From positions 310,001-374,000 of the forward strand of contig JAKZHN010000017.1 in NCBI GenBank assembly GCA_037179335.1: a stretch of DNA of 64,000 nucleotides, written 5' to 3'. The notes under the pieces are model-generated. The model was not told where the DNA came from. It ran no database searches and worked only from the letters and a program-made list of their open reading frames with translations. Below are positions 34,546 to 44,732 of the stretch, piece after piece (the first letter of the stretch is position 1; the number at the start of each line of letters is the position of its first letter). This DNA is from Cyclaneusma minus (Eukaryota > Ascomycota > Leotiomycetes > Marthamycetales > Marthamycetaceae). The translations under genes and the position numbers were made by a program.

Positions 34546-36509
34546 GGGATTTGAGCGAGCACGATCTTTCAACCTGCAAGAACATATCAGGATTTGGAGT
34601 CTAGATGGACTGGCGCACCGGTGAGCCTGGAACGCTTTGCACTCTCCGATGGGAAATACACTGGCTGAGGAGTTGTCAAAATTGCGGCGTTTCGGCGGCT
34701 ACATGGAGGCTGGGGAAATGGAAAGCAGTGTCTCTCACGGCGAGTAACACCTATTGCGAGCTTCCGACAGGCACATGCGGCTGTACACCAGACGCTTTTC
34801 CCCATCGAGAGTAGAACAAGCAGAACACGACGCGTCCTCTCAACAAGAACAAGGACTTCGCCTTAGCAAATGCTGACTGATGTCGCTGATCCGCTGTCTT
34901 CTGCACTTTGAATGGGTTGTCTTGCTTGCGTATGGCATAACGACTTTGTATACCACGGCTACCTGAATCCTATTGGACCCAGCGGATTTGAGACAAATCC
35001 GTTATTGTGGTCCCTCCCGAGAAACTTCCTCGTATCCCGTCGCTGTACCATCTTGTACTCTCTTGAAATTTGTCAAGCTGAGTCTCTAGTCGTTCCCTGA
35101 TGTCTTTTCTTTCGAAATCTCTTTGCTTCGAAGTTTCGAGGGCTGTGACACTGTGCGCACAAACTTCGCCGGCTCCTACCCTCCACCAAATCTTGATGGC
35201 GCGGGCTCCCGTCCATAAGATCGGCGGGATGCTTTGGGGATCGTGTCACAGACTTCAGTGATTACGGGTACGGCTGGGATCCTCGGGCTGCTTGCTGCCG
35301 TGTTGCATTGAACGGGACGGACAGGCGTTTTGTGGCACCTCATGGAATGAGAGGGTTGAGAGGGTTGAGAGACATTGTAGTGACGGTTGGATTGTGCAAA
35401 ATGGAGGCGGGGAGTGAGGTAGTTGTTTGTCTGTTGGAGTTGGGGCCGAGTTGTTGTTTGATGTTTCTTCTGGTGGTGTTACCTCCTTGGGACCTGATTG
35501 ATATGCTTTTATCTGCGAACTTTCCAAGGCCTTATCGGGAGTAGCTAGGCCGCATTCATGGGTCATCCCGACCGTTCGGTATCAAGCTTTGAGCCTCCGA
35601 AGCTATTCTCGAGCTCCCATCATATCAAGTTTCAAATCCCAATCGTGCGAATCGGATCAAACGGGTTTCTCAATTCACCCGTCGTAAGGCTTGCCAGCTT
35701 CGGCATTTCAGACAGGGGCTTATACGATGTTCGGTCACACAAGGATGCTGACTTTTCCATGTGAACTCTGCCGCCGGCATACCGGGGTGGCTCTCCGCAC
35801 TGAGTTTACTGAGGAGCTTCGTGATGGGGCTCGGTACGACAGCCACGAGCTCCTACAATTGACTTTGAAGGTGTTGCCCTTTCGAGTCTAAAGCGGGCCG
35901 TGCACGCTAGTCCGTAAGCTATCTCCAGCTGCCAAGAGACATCCCACTCGTGCAAGTCCTGTAATAATTTTGTCCCTCAGCTAACAACCTCATCCCGCCC
36001 ACCACCCACACATCGTGTTCGCGGGATCCTCATCAACGGTGTCTCGGACCCTGGCCGCCACGAACTTCCCCAGCCCACCATGCTGGCACCGACCAACAAA
36101 GGCTGACTGGAAGGCTGCCACTCAAAAGCAGAGACTCGAGAACACAACTGTCGACGTCGACAAGTCACAAAGCCCCCAAGCCAGATCAACTGCACCCAGA
36201 CCAGAGAGAGCGTTCTCGAAGGGTCAGCCCTGTCTTTGCATCCACCTGCAGGCCCCTGCCCCGTCCGTGTTCTGCTGCTGCATGCATCAGATTGCAGCAG
36301 CTACAAGGTCTGCCCTGCCAGGCCTAGCGCTGTAAGACCGACAGCTTCAATAATTTCCAGAGCGACTAGAAGACACCACCACGCAAGGGAGCCGAAATCT
36401 ACTCCTCAACACGAAAAGATTCTCATCAACCCTCCCGGCAACCCTTAAACTCGGCGATCTTCCAAATTAATTCCCTTATCCGCAAGGCTTATCGTACAGC
36501 CCACCCATC
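34546..36509. other. 2-kb intergenic region
   Basis: No gene recognised. Frames at 35308-35544 and 36015-36335 have no family features. The last 300 bases before 36510 are C/A-rich and probably leader and promoter for the next gene. Confidence 0.45.
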
Positions 36510-37838
36510 ATGCCGACCTATCTTCTTCACGGTTTCCGCTGGTCCAGGCAGGCCATTCGCATTCATATTGCCCTGTACGACCTGGACGATGCCGCTGCTG
36601 AATGGGTTGTGGCACCGGCAACTTCAATCACCCTCCTTAACTCCTTCTACACCCTCTATGACTTTCTGCCTCCTTCCCATGCCCCGAAGCTCCCTCCCTC
36701 GCCAGCTTTGCCATCTCCGTCTGTCCCTTCGCCGTCCGTGAGGAGTCCTAGTGGCAGCACTGGTGACTTCAAACACATCCCCGTTCCTCCGATTCCCGAT
36801 GACAGCCCAAATTTGGCGAACGGCGAGCCAAGGAGGCTGCTGCGAAAGAAAAGCAGTTTCTGGCGACGAAACAAAGACGAAAATACGAATGGCGAGAGAC
36901 CGAAGACACGAGACGGAGGAGACAGGCCCAAAACCAGAGGCGGCGAGCCTGAGAGGCCCAAAACCAGAGGCAATGATACACAAGGCCGCGGAAGTCCATT
37001 CAGCCCCTCCACCAACGGCCACTCACCCTTCAACGGCGGCCCCGTAGGAAGCAGCCGCATCAGCGCACCCACTGCCGGCCCCCGCTTCAACGACTGGTCG
37101 GTCGTCAAGCTCGTCGAACAATACGACCCCAGAGAAACTGCAAGCGCCTCACAGCCCTTCGCCTACGTTGCCGACTACATGATCTCTGTCGATCTCTCCG
37201 CATCTCTCTCCGAAGAAATGAAAGCCTACGAAGAGCGCAAAAAGAAGGAGGCTTTTGAACTCGGCCTGGCTCCTACTCGTAACCACGCGAATGGACATAA
37301 TAAGGGGGATAGTGGCAATGGCATGTATGATTGCGATGATAATTCAAGCCATAAGGACCGCAATGACTCTGTGCATGGCGGCTCGACGAACGGAAATGGC
37401 CATGTGGACAGCGAGACGTCTTCGCTGAACTACCAATCTCTCGGCCTTACCGCAAGGGAATTAAGAAAGCGCATAAGACGCCTCAATTGGTTTGAAAAGC
37501 TACGCGATAGTTTGCAGAAAGAGGGTGAGATTGGCTGGTTTGTGGTTTATTGTGGTGAGGACGAAGAGAGGATTACATCATATGATGGATTGAGTCAGTT
37601 GAGGGTTAGCAATGATCGTGGGAGCTCGAACGAGGGAGAGGTGAGACCGAAGACGCCGAAGAGTGCTGGACTTAGGAGTTTATTTTCGAGAAGTGGGAGG
37701 AGGGAAGAGCCTTTGCCGATGCCGACGACGCCAGTGCCGCCAGTGCCGAAGTTTCATGCCAACGGAAATGGGATGAGGAGTGGCAGCAATGGGACTTTCC
37801 AGCATCACGGGGCGAGATATGGCGAGGCGTATGTGTAA
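36510..37838 (+). CDS. Conserved fungal protein of unknown function
   Basis: Intronless frame of 442 residues. It opens with a motif I associate with a conserved ascomycete family of unknown role: MPTYLLHGFRW, then IRIHIALYDLDDAAAEWVVAP (to residue 37). Two further conserved-looking blocks occur at about 192-235 (WSVVKLVEQYDP, then FAYVADYMISVDL) and about 312-355 (ELRKRIRRLNWFEKLRDSL, then GEIGWFVVYCGDE-type). They are separated by long Ser/Pro/Asn-rich, probably disordered linkers. Residues 128-152 hold three RPKTR repeats. No membrane segment, signal peptide or catalytic motif is visible. Function is not known from the sequence. Confidence 0.8.
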   Translation: MPTYLLHGFRWSRQAIRIHIALYDLDDAAAEWVVAPATSITLLNSFYTLYDFLPPSHAPKLPPSPALPSPSVPSPSVRSPSGSTGDFKHIPVPPIPDDSPNLANGEPRRLLRKKSSFWRRNKDENTNGERPKTRDGGDRPKTRGGEPERPKTRGNDTQGRGSPFSPSTNGHSPFNGGPVGSSRISAPTAGPRFNDWSVVKLVEQYDPRETASASQPFAYVADYMISVDLSASLSEEMKAYEERKKKEAFELGLAPTRNHANGHNKGDSGNGMYDCDDNSSHKDRNDSVHGGSTNGNGHVDSETSSLNYQSLGLTARELRKRIRRLNWFEKLRDSLQKEGEIGWFVVYCGEDEERITSYDGLSQLRVSNDRGSSNEGEVRPKTPKSAGLRSLFSRSGRREEPLPMPTTPVPPVPKFHANGNGMRSGSNGTFQHHGARYGEAYV

Positions 37839-39183
37839 GGCTCGATCGAGTGACGGATGGCCATTTCCCACTTTCACTTCTGCTTCGAACTTCGACTTAA
37901 AACCTCGACTTCGACCTTTGGGGATGGATTTTCTGGGCTGGGTTGTCTGTTTTACCTCGATGATCAGATGGATGGACGGGATGTACGACCTTTGCTTGCT
38001 CTTTTGCTCGGGGATTTTGCCCTGAGGGGCTTTGCTTTCATGCATGGAGGAGGCGTTTTTGCTGGAAACATTCATCAAGCTTCGTTGTATCCATAATGGT
38101 AGAGGGATTGGGATTTGGGAGGTCGAAGGAGACACCCGGTGGCGTTTTCATTATATCACAAAAATGGTGGTGCTGGTTTTGGGGGAGTGGGGTGCTGGAT
38201 CTTTGGGCCATTGCTGGCTGGCATTTCACACAACATTCATCGTGGTTCGTTTTTCCAGAGATGCGAAAGGCCTTGATATCAAGAGAGTTCGCTTCTTTTC
38301 TTCTTTGTAAGAGAGTTGCTGAGGCTTTGTATTACTATAATGGATGGTGGCAGCCTTCGTCGAACATCTCGTTATTAGTATACATTTTCACTTCACATCA
38401 TTGTGTTTCTGATATTGGGACTGTAGACCTGTTTGAGCGTTCGAGGAGGACACCTTGTGTGCCGTCCTTGCCTGGGGGATCATCGATGGTCTTGCTATCG
38501 GTGGCTCTGAAACAAACTTGAGGTTATGGCTGCCTGTCGTCTCATGTGATATGTGCCGGTCAGGGGCTTACTAGTCATCTTCTGGACTAAGGAAACAAGC
38601 TGCTTGAACAAGGGACTTCATCAAATACCACACCTCCATAATCGAGCCGAAATACTTGAGCTGCAATATCCAAATCTTTCCATTGAGCCAGCAACCCCGT
38701 TTAAATTCCGAAGAACGATGTTTGTTTTCCGAATCGTTTTCATATAGGAAGAAAGAATCCCCTTGTTATTTGCAACTTTCGCGCAGCCTCTCAACCACCC
38801 CGAAACAGCTTCCTTGAAGCCACAGCGACTGATTCCAACAACAACAAGAACCTAAAAGAGCATGTGAAAATGACCAAAACGCCACAAACACTGCATTCCT
38901 TCCTTAGCATCCTCACAGGTCCACAAAAGCCATTGCTCCGCCAGGGACACCAGACCACCTCACCCCTCTCCACGCAACCCAAGCACCACACGCCACCGGC
39001 GCCGCGCTCGTCGGGACACTTGACGAAGCCGACAGCACACTCACCCTAATCTCACACAAAAAACCCACCCTCATAAACCCACCCCTATCATTCCCCTCCG
39101 GCCACTCTCCAATCGCATACTTCGTGCGCCCATCACCATACTCCCCATCCGAATAAGCAAAAGCCACCGCGCAATACCCAACC
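37839..39183. other. Intergenic region, with a codon-like minus-strand stretch near its right end
   Basis: No gene recognised in most of it. On the minus strand at about 39050-39180 an open stretch reads YCAVAFAYSDGEYGDG and YAIGEWPEGNDRGGF. It may be the remains of the 3' part of the decayed secreted-protein gene next to it (39184-39384), but similarity to the intact copy is weak there. Confidence 0.4.
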
Positions 39184-39384
39184 TCAGTACCTATCTTTCT
39201 TCAGACTTTGAACAATCACTGTATACCTTTGGTAGTTGTGAATCGATGATGTCGTTGGTTTGAGGCTCGACCATGTTTCCGATGATGTTGCACTCGTAGT
39301 CGTAGATGCAAGGCCTTGATTGACGCAGAATTGGGCGGGGGTGGGGAGAGTGGTGATGAGAAGGGTGGTGAGTGGGTGTTTCAT
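39184..39384 (-). pseudogene. Decayed paralogue of the adjacent small secreted protein
   Basis: Starts MKHPLTTLLITTLPTPAQFC, a short signal-peptide-like sequence, then CVNQGLA where the intact gene has CVSQGMG. Next comes CIYDYECNIIGNM...TNDIIDS in a different frame, where the intact gene has LYDYKCEVMVFLDAATIDS. A return to the first frame then gives YTVIVQSLKKDRY, where the intact gene has YPIIVTKIYGDKI, and a stop. Order is kept, but at least two frame changes and two internal deletions (roughly 70 and 35 bp) separate the blocks. These support a broken copy rather than a spliced gene. Confidence 0.65.
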
Positions 39385-40117
39385 GGCTGGGTCGGAGGGG
39401 AGGCCACCTGGTGGCTTGCGCATTGGGAGGCAAAAGGAAGTGTGTTGATGTTCCAGCAGCTATTCTGGGGCGAGTTGGAGTCTTGGTGAGTCAGGGGGCG
39501 ATTGGCAGATGCTGAGGGATGGATCCCGAGGTGAATACCTCTTATATGCCTCTTTCGAGCTCCTATGGCTCGAGGCATCTGTTGTAGTATCCATCTTGTG
39601 TTTCTCGCTTTCTGCGAACTACCGTCTGTACCTGGTAGCGTGGATACGTGGAGAGCAGCAGACCTCTGGGATGGCACTCGTCGAAGGAAACAGCGGGCTA
39701 TGCTGACGCGGTACCTGAAGTTGTGAGCGATACATATAAGATCAGACGAGGCAGGTTTCTCGTCTTGAAAACACAGCAGCGGAGCAATCCTCGCCAAGTC
39801 TCCTACACTGACAGGAAACACAGAGATGGGTAGATGGAATCCCTTGCATCTATGTGGCACACCACGGGTTATTCTTGAGCGATGAACAATAGATGTAGTT
39901 GCATTCCATGAATCCTTATGTTGCTGCCTTGAGTAGTCATAAGCCCCGGGCAAGTGCATGCAACCAAATGCCGCTTCGAGGACTCTCAAACTGAGTGACC
40001 ACACCGCGTGTCCCCCAGAGCGTCGCCACAAGGCAAGCACACAGCCATGAGAGTCCGCAAAGAGCAAACAAGCACCCACCCTCTTGCGCCATCCCCAACG
40101 ATCCCTCCGTATGGATT
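39385..40117. other. Intergenic sequence between the secreted-protein pair
   Basis: 3' flank of the intact secreted-protein gene and 5' flank of its decayed relative. A long minus-strand frame over this stretch has no coding character. Confidence 0.4.
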
Positions 40118-40696
40118 TCAATGTGCACTAACTACAACAGCAGTAGCACCCGGCGGCAGAACGAGACCCGGCGGGCGCGTGGATGGGGGAGGGGGCGGGG
40201 GCGGTACCGCCCCCTTGGTCGCACACTCAAACGCCACTCTATTAATCCCACAAGCGAAACTCCCTGCCTTCTGCACGCAAGCTTCCTGAGCGACGATATT
40301 GTAACGGCCCTGGGAGCCTCGACCACGTGGTAAATCAAAGGGGCCATATTTGAAATTGAGAATAGAGCCCCCGATTTTGTCGCCGTAAATCTTCGTGACA
40401 ATAATGGGATAAAGAAGCGACGATTCTATGTTGAACGGAAAGGCGTGTTTCACGACGTGAGAGTCGATTGTGGCCGCGTCCAAGAACACCATGACCTCGC
40501 ATTTGTAGTCGTAGAGTGAGAGACTGCAGGCGGGGGTGTTATCGACGGAGCCCGCTGAGTTGCACTCTAGCACCAGTTGACAATTGCCCATTCCTTGGGA
40601 TACGCATACGTCGACGGGCTTACTGGGGTCGTATTTGGTGAAAGCGGGACTGGCGAATACGACTGCGAGGACGGCGGCGACATGAGTAGTCTTCAT
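40118..40696 (-). CDS. Small secreted cysteine-rich protein (effector-like candidate)
   Basis: Uninterrupted 192-residue frame. Residues 1-20 form a clear signal peptide (MKTTHVAAVLAVVFASPAFT). The mature part has eight cysteines (in DVCVSQ, GNCQL, LECNS, PACSL, YKCEV, EACVQ, FACGI and FECAT), enough for four disulfides. It ends in a Pro-rich tail with seven consecutive prolines. No known domain was recognised. Size, secretion signal, cysteine content, lack of family and a decayed neighbour copy are typical of fast-evolving secreted proteins of plant-associated fungi. An effector role is inference only. Confidence 0.7.
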   Translation of the reverse strand: MKTTHVAAVLAVVFASPAFTKYDPSKPVDVCVSQGMGNCQLVLECNSAGSVDNTPACSLSLYDYKCEVMVFLDAATIDSHVVKHAFPFNIESSLLYPIIVTKIYGDKIGGSILNFKYGPFDLPRGRGSQGRYNIVAQEACVQKAGSFACGINRVAFECATKGAVPPPPPPPSTRPPGLVLPPGATAVVVSAH

Positions 40697-42241
40697 TCTC
40701 AGAAGTGATGCTCAACCCAGTCAGGATTTCGATTCGGGTTGTCTGAGACTTGATGTGGAATAGTCGACTGTTGAGTTCAGGTGATGAGACTTTGAGGAGT
40801 GTCAATGGCAATGATGTGGCGAGCTGGACATGTACCTAGCCAGTGGCCTCCGTAATTTGCGAGCAAGAAAGAAGTTGAGAGGGATCGCAGAGCCGAGCAG
40901 TCCTTTAATTATCAGGACCCCTTGCGAAATTCGCACTAGAAACACCATGTCAGCTACATTGGCAAAGAAAAGTCCTCAAAGCATAAGGTGCATGAGTCCT
41001 CGAGAGGCAGGTATGATGATGCGGGTCCGTCTTGAAAACCGTGGTTCTGCTAACCCACTATCCACAAACCATAGTTCTCGGTTTCTGGACGCATATGAAT
41101 ATGCATAGACTCTGCCGGGTAGTTATCCCGGGCCCGTCAATTCATTCTCAGTACCGAGATAGCCCCTCTCGCTTTGTCGTCGACAGGTATCTTTCTCTCG
41201 ATGGTCTTGTCTAGGATCAATCATCCCGAATTGCGTCCCAAACTAGTCTTGTAAGTTAACAGTGCTCTCTCCTCCGCTCATTCCCTTCCCCAAAACATCA
41301 AGAAACCCAATCTGCAACAGGAAAACTCACCAGCCGACAAGTATCCAACCAGCTGTAAGGCCAGCGACCTCGGAGTATCTTGCATGAAAATTGTCGGCAC
41401 ATCCATACCACGGCGCCAGTCGCCGCAAGCAAACCCGCACATATACATGCAAGAACCAATCTTACATCTCACCCCAAACATCGCATCGATACTGTGGTTT
41501 CTGCATGCAACCAGCCACGGCAGCACCTCGTGTGGCAAGTTTACCTTGCATGATCGATTTCTCGAGGTTGAAAATGCCTCGCATCCATGTGCATACATAC
41601 CATTAATACCTCCCAAGTCTTTGCGGATTCGCAGATCTTTGGAAGTTGTCTCAAGTCCTTTGCCACCTTTCAAGTTTGGAATACCCCAAGGCCTCAGGAA
41701 CTTTCCAAGACTGCTGGAATGTCCAAAGATGCGTTGAATAATTCACATGATCTCGGCTGCTCCAAACAACTAGAGATAAGCCAAATAATCGAGCACGGAT
41801 CTTGGACCGTATCCATACTTTTTTTCATGCCACTTCGGGGTGTTTGGACTGAAACGCAGATTTTCATTGCTACCTACCGGGTGGAAAGGAACCTTGAAAG
41901 TAAACTATCGGAGACTTCGTCAAAAAGAATCTTGAGACTCCGAGGGACAGAAGCTCTGATGGTACGATCTCCGAGAAGTAGACAAACGATGCTGTGATGG
42001 GAAGCGGGTTGTAGCAAAGTATTAGTGCCTCCATCATAGATATCCATCGAAAAAAGAAATAACGCCGCAAACCTTCCGTCATATCAAGACTCCATGGTTG
42101 TCAGGACTCCATCGCGCCTGTGCTTGCTTGCGTTTGTCCTCCGAGATTGTCCATCCGATGATCCGATGCAGCCGAATAACGCCATCCTTCGAGAATTATG
42201 CAGTCGTAGAGAGCGATGAAGTGGAAAGGCTCCGAGTCAAA
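40697..42241. other. Intergenic region with a doubtful Cys-rich minus-strand frame
   Basis: No firm gene. A 131-codon minus frame at 41278-41673 contains ten cysteines and a GTGAGT donor-like site near its 3' end, but has no signal peptide and no family match that I recognise. GGTACCTA-like words occur near 40833. Confidence 0.4.
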
Positions 42242-43960
42242 TCAGATCTAGAAAGCAACCATCAGCAAAGTCCCTCGCAACCCAAAAACTCCTCAATCCC
42301 CCACCAAGCAAGACTCACCAGCTTCAGACTAGTCCTATTCAGTCCCCTCGTGAAGTTCAACATAGCCCTCCTCTTCTTCGGCTGATGCTGCAACCTGCGA
42401 TGCGCCTCCTCGACATGTCTCGGCTCCACCGGCGCCCTTCCCTCACTCGGTGGCGCAAACAGTCCACTCGGTACCTTCCTCTTCTTTCCAGCCTCACCAT
42501 TTCCAACCGTCTTCTCCCGAAACAAGTCCTCCTGCTCCTTAATCTTCAGCGCCTCCTCCGTCAACGTCTGCACAATCTCAAAGGTCAAGAAACCGAGAAT
42601 GTCGATGATGTCGTCGTTAGGCTTGCTGTCTGTGACGACGCCGAATCCGGCCCATTCGCGGAATCGCTTGCCCTTGCGGAAGGTGAAAGATGCTTGGCGG
42701 TATTCGGACCAGGTTACGTATTCTTCGCGCGTCATGGCCTTCGTGCGCTCGTCGGCTTTCTTGAGGCGCTGCAAAGTCGCGTAGTTCATCTCCTCCTCAT
42801 GCTCGTCTTCTTCATCGTCGCGTTCAGGGACTTCTTGGCTGTAGAAGGAATGCACTTCCCAAGGCAAGCCAATCTTGGCTTTCTTGTTCTTCTTCGCTGC
42901 GTCGGCGACAGGGCCAGCAGCGGGCAGAGGACCGGCAGGATCATCGGGACCGCCGAGCTCAGCTTCGCCGCCTTTGTCGTCAGAGTCCTTGACATTCTTG
43001 CGCACATCCTTCCACGAGAGGAAAGTTCGGAGGCGCGACACCTTGGCCTCGTCGTGGCGGATGAGGAAGATGAGGTCGTCAGTGCTGATGGAGCGGGAAC
43101 CGCGGCGGCCGGCTAGTTCGGTGCAGCGTTGGAGCTGGAGGGCGAGGTTAGTACTGGATAAAAGGAGGGGATATGAGAACGCGTAGTGGCGCGCGGTGAC
43201 ACGTGGTGACGCGTTAAACTGACCATTTCGATGACCTGCTGACGAACAATCTCTTCAATCATGCCGGTGGTCTCGTGAGAAGCCTCGGCAGTCTCGCCGG
43301 AAACATACATCATCTTTGCGGAAATCATCTTAGTCAGTACATCCCATTCGTACAGCAGAGCCCGAAGCTCGGTGAGGTCCACGTCCTCGTCGATCCACTC
43401 CCCCTTCCATTTCTCGACATAGGGACCCCAACCCTTCTCAATTCCGATGGAGAACTCTCCACCTTCAAGGAAAGGCCAGAAGGGGTCGTCGACGTGTGCG
43501 CGATGGTCGGGCATATAGGGGTGGCGCTCCTCCGGGCGGTTGGGAGTGATATAACGGAAGTACATGGCTGTGACGTGGGAGCGCTTGTCAAGGATGCGAT
43601 TCGGTATTTCAAGTTGAAAGGGGGTGGGTGTGTGCGATGGACTTGACTCGAGACGAGCAAAGTCGAGGAGTGAAAGTGGGCGAAGTGAAGTGGGTGATGT
43701 GAAGTGGAGGCAGTGGAAGAAGTCAAGATGAGGTGAATTGGAGTCCAAATCCGGACATCCCTCCGATCGCCCACGCATGAGATATTCCACCCTCCAAGGC
43801 TCAGAATTTCGAGCTTGGTGATATGGTCATGTGCGGATGGGTTACCTGATCACCAAGGTGGCTCCGGGTCTTCGATGATGGCAACCGCATGACTGAAAGA
43901 AAAACATCACAAACTAACCTGCTGAATCTCCGTCCGATACTTCGCCGTCTTGTCCGCCAT
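42242..43960 (-). CDS. SPT3: SAGA complex histone-fold subunit Spt3
   Basis: Four exons on the minus strand: 43960-43919, 43313-43224, 43134-42319 and 42247-42242 (introns of 605, 89 and 71 bp), giving 317 residues (yeast Spt3 is 337). Spt3 helps SAGA deliver TBP to promoters. The N-terminus KYRTEIQQ-MMYVSGETAE and IEEIVRQQVIEM, then SISTDDLIFLIRHD, form the first histone fold. WEVHSFYSQ, an acidic linker and the C-terminal fold (EYVTWSEYRQASFTFRKGKRFREW, DIIDILGFLTFEIVQTLTEEAL) follow, ending NRTSLKLI. The last exon is only ATC TGA, supplying the conserved final Ile. Intron 1 is unusually long and contains a coding-like frame that joins exon 2 (see findings). Confidence 0.93.
43314..43565 (-). 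other. 84-codon open frame within SPT3 intron 1, in frame with exon 2
   Basis: Starts with an ATG at 43565 (context CACAGCCATGT) and runs without a stop through the intron's acceptor into exon 2. The translation (MYFRYITPNRPEERHPY, then EKGWGPYVEKWKGEWIDEDV, then YEWDVLTKMISAK) is acidic and well mixed, and most codons end in C or G, as in the real exons. The sequence upstream is C/T-rich, like fungal leaders. It could be an alternative first exon giving Spt3 with an 84-residue N-terminal extension, or a remnant or nested gene. No homologue is known to me. Confidence 0.45.
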
Positions 43961-44389
43961 AGTGGGGATTGCTTCGCGTTGCTAGAGGAATCCTGAAATC
44001 GATGTTTGCGAAAGGCGACGCAGACTGTTCCTCTGTTGCTGGTACAAGTGATTGATAGGTAATAAGGAAGCGCTGGAGAAAAGAAGGTGGGGAATGCGAG
44101 AGCTTTTGTATTCAAAGCAAAGCGAGGGTGCGATTGTCGTTGGTGAGTGGTGCGGGCGGATGATTGATTGAAAATGGAGGTCCGGACATGGGGCTGAATG
44201 ATGAGCGAAGAAGCAGGCGCGCTAAAGCTACATACATAAAGGGATTCACAATTTCGGGTCATTAACAACCATAGCACCAGCAACCGCCTCTGCGACGCTC
44301 GTTAAACCACCAACCAATTCTCCCACTCCCCCCTTTTGCTTTGCTGCAGCTTTTTTAGCCGCAAAATTTGCGTGCTTTTTTGCTTTTTT
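43961..44389. other. SPT3 upstream region and right edge of the gene island
   Basis: Leader and promoter of SPT3. Composition collapses to AT-rich near 44330-44400. No other gene. Confidence 0.5.
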
Positions 44390-44699
44390 CTAATTTCTCT
44401 CTATTTTTTGGCGGCAAAGGCTGTAATAAATTAATATATATAATTATTAATGCGTAAAAAAAAACTTTAAAAAAAACATTCACTCTTTTTCACAAGCTGG
44501 ACCCTATTTAAAAGGGACTTTTTTAATACTGATTTCAACGCTTTATATATACGGTTTTTTTGCAGCCTTGCTATATTGCGCTATTTAATTTGCAATATTT
44601 TTTGGTCTTTTTAATTTAATTTAATTAATTTTTTTAATAGCTATTTAATATTCATTAATTAATATGCAATAAAATTAAATATTTTATAATGTATAATAA

Positions 44700-44732
<33 letters not shown>

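Noticed and set aside
43315..43340. Earlier acceptor CTGACTAAG for SPT3 exon 2
   Set aside because: Would add MISAK between IQQ and MMYVSGE, which does not fit the Spt3 family; CTGAC fits better as the branch site of the acceptor at 43314.
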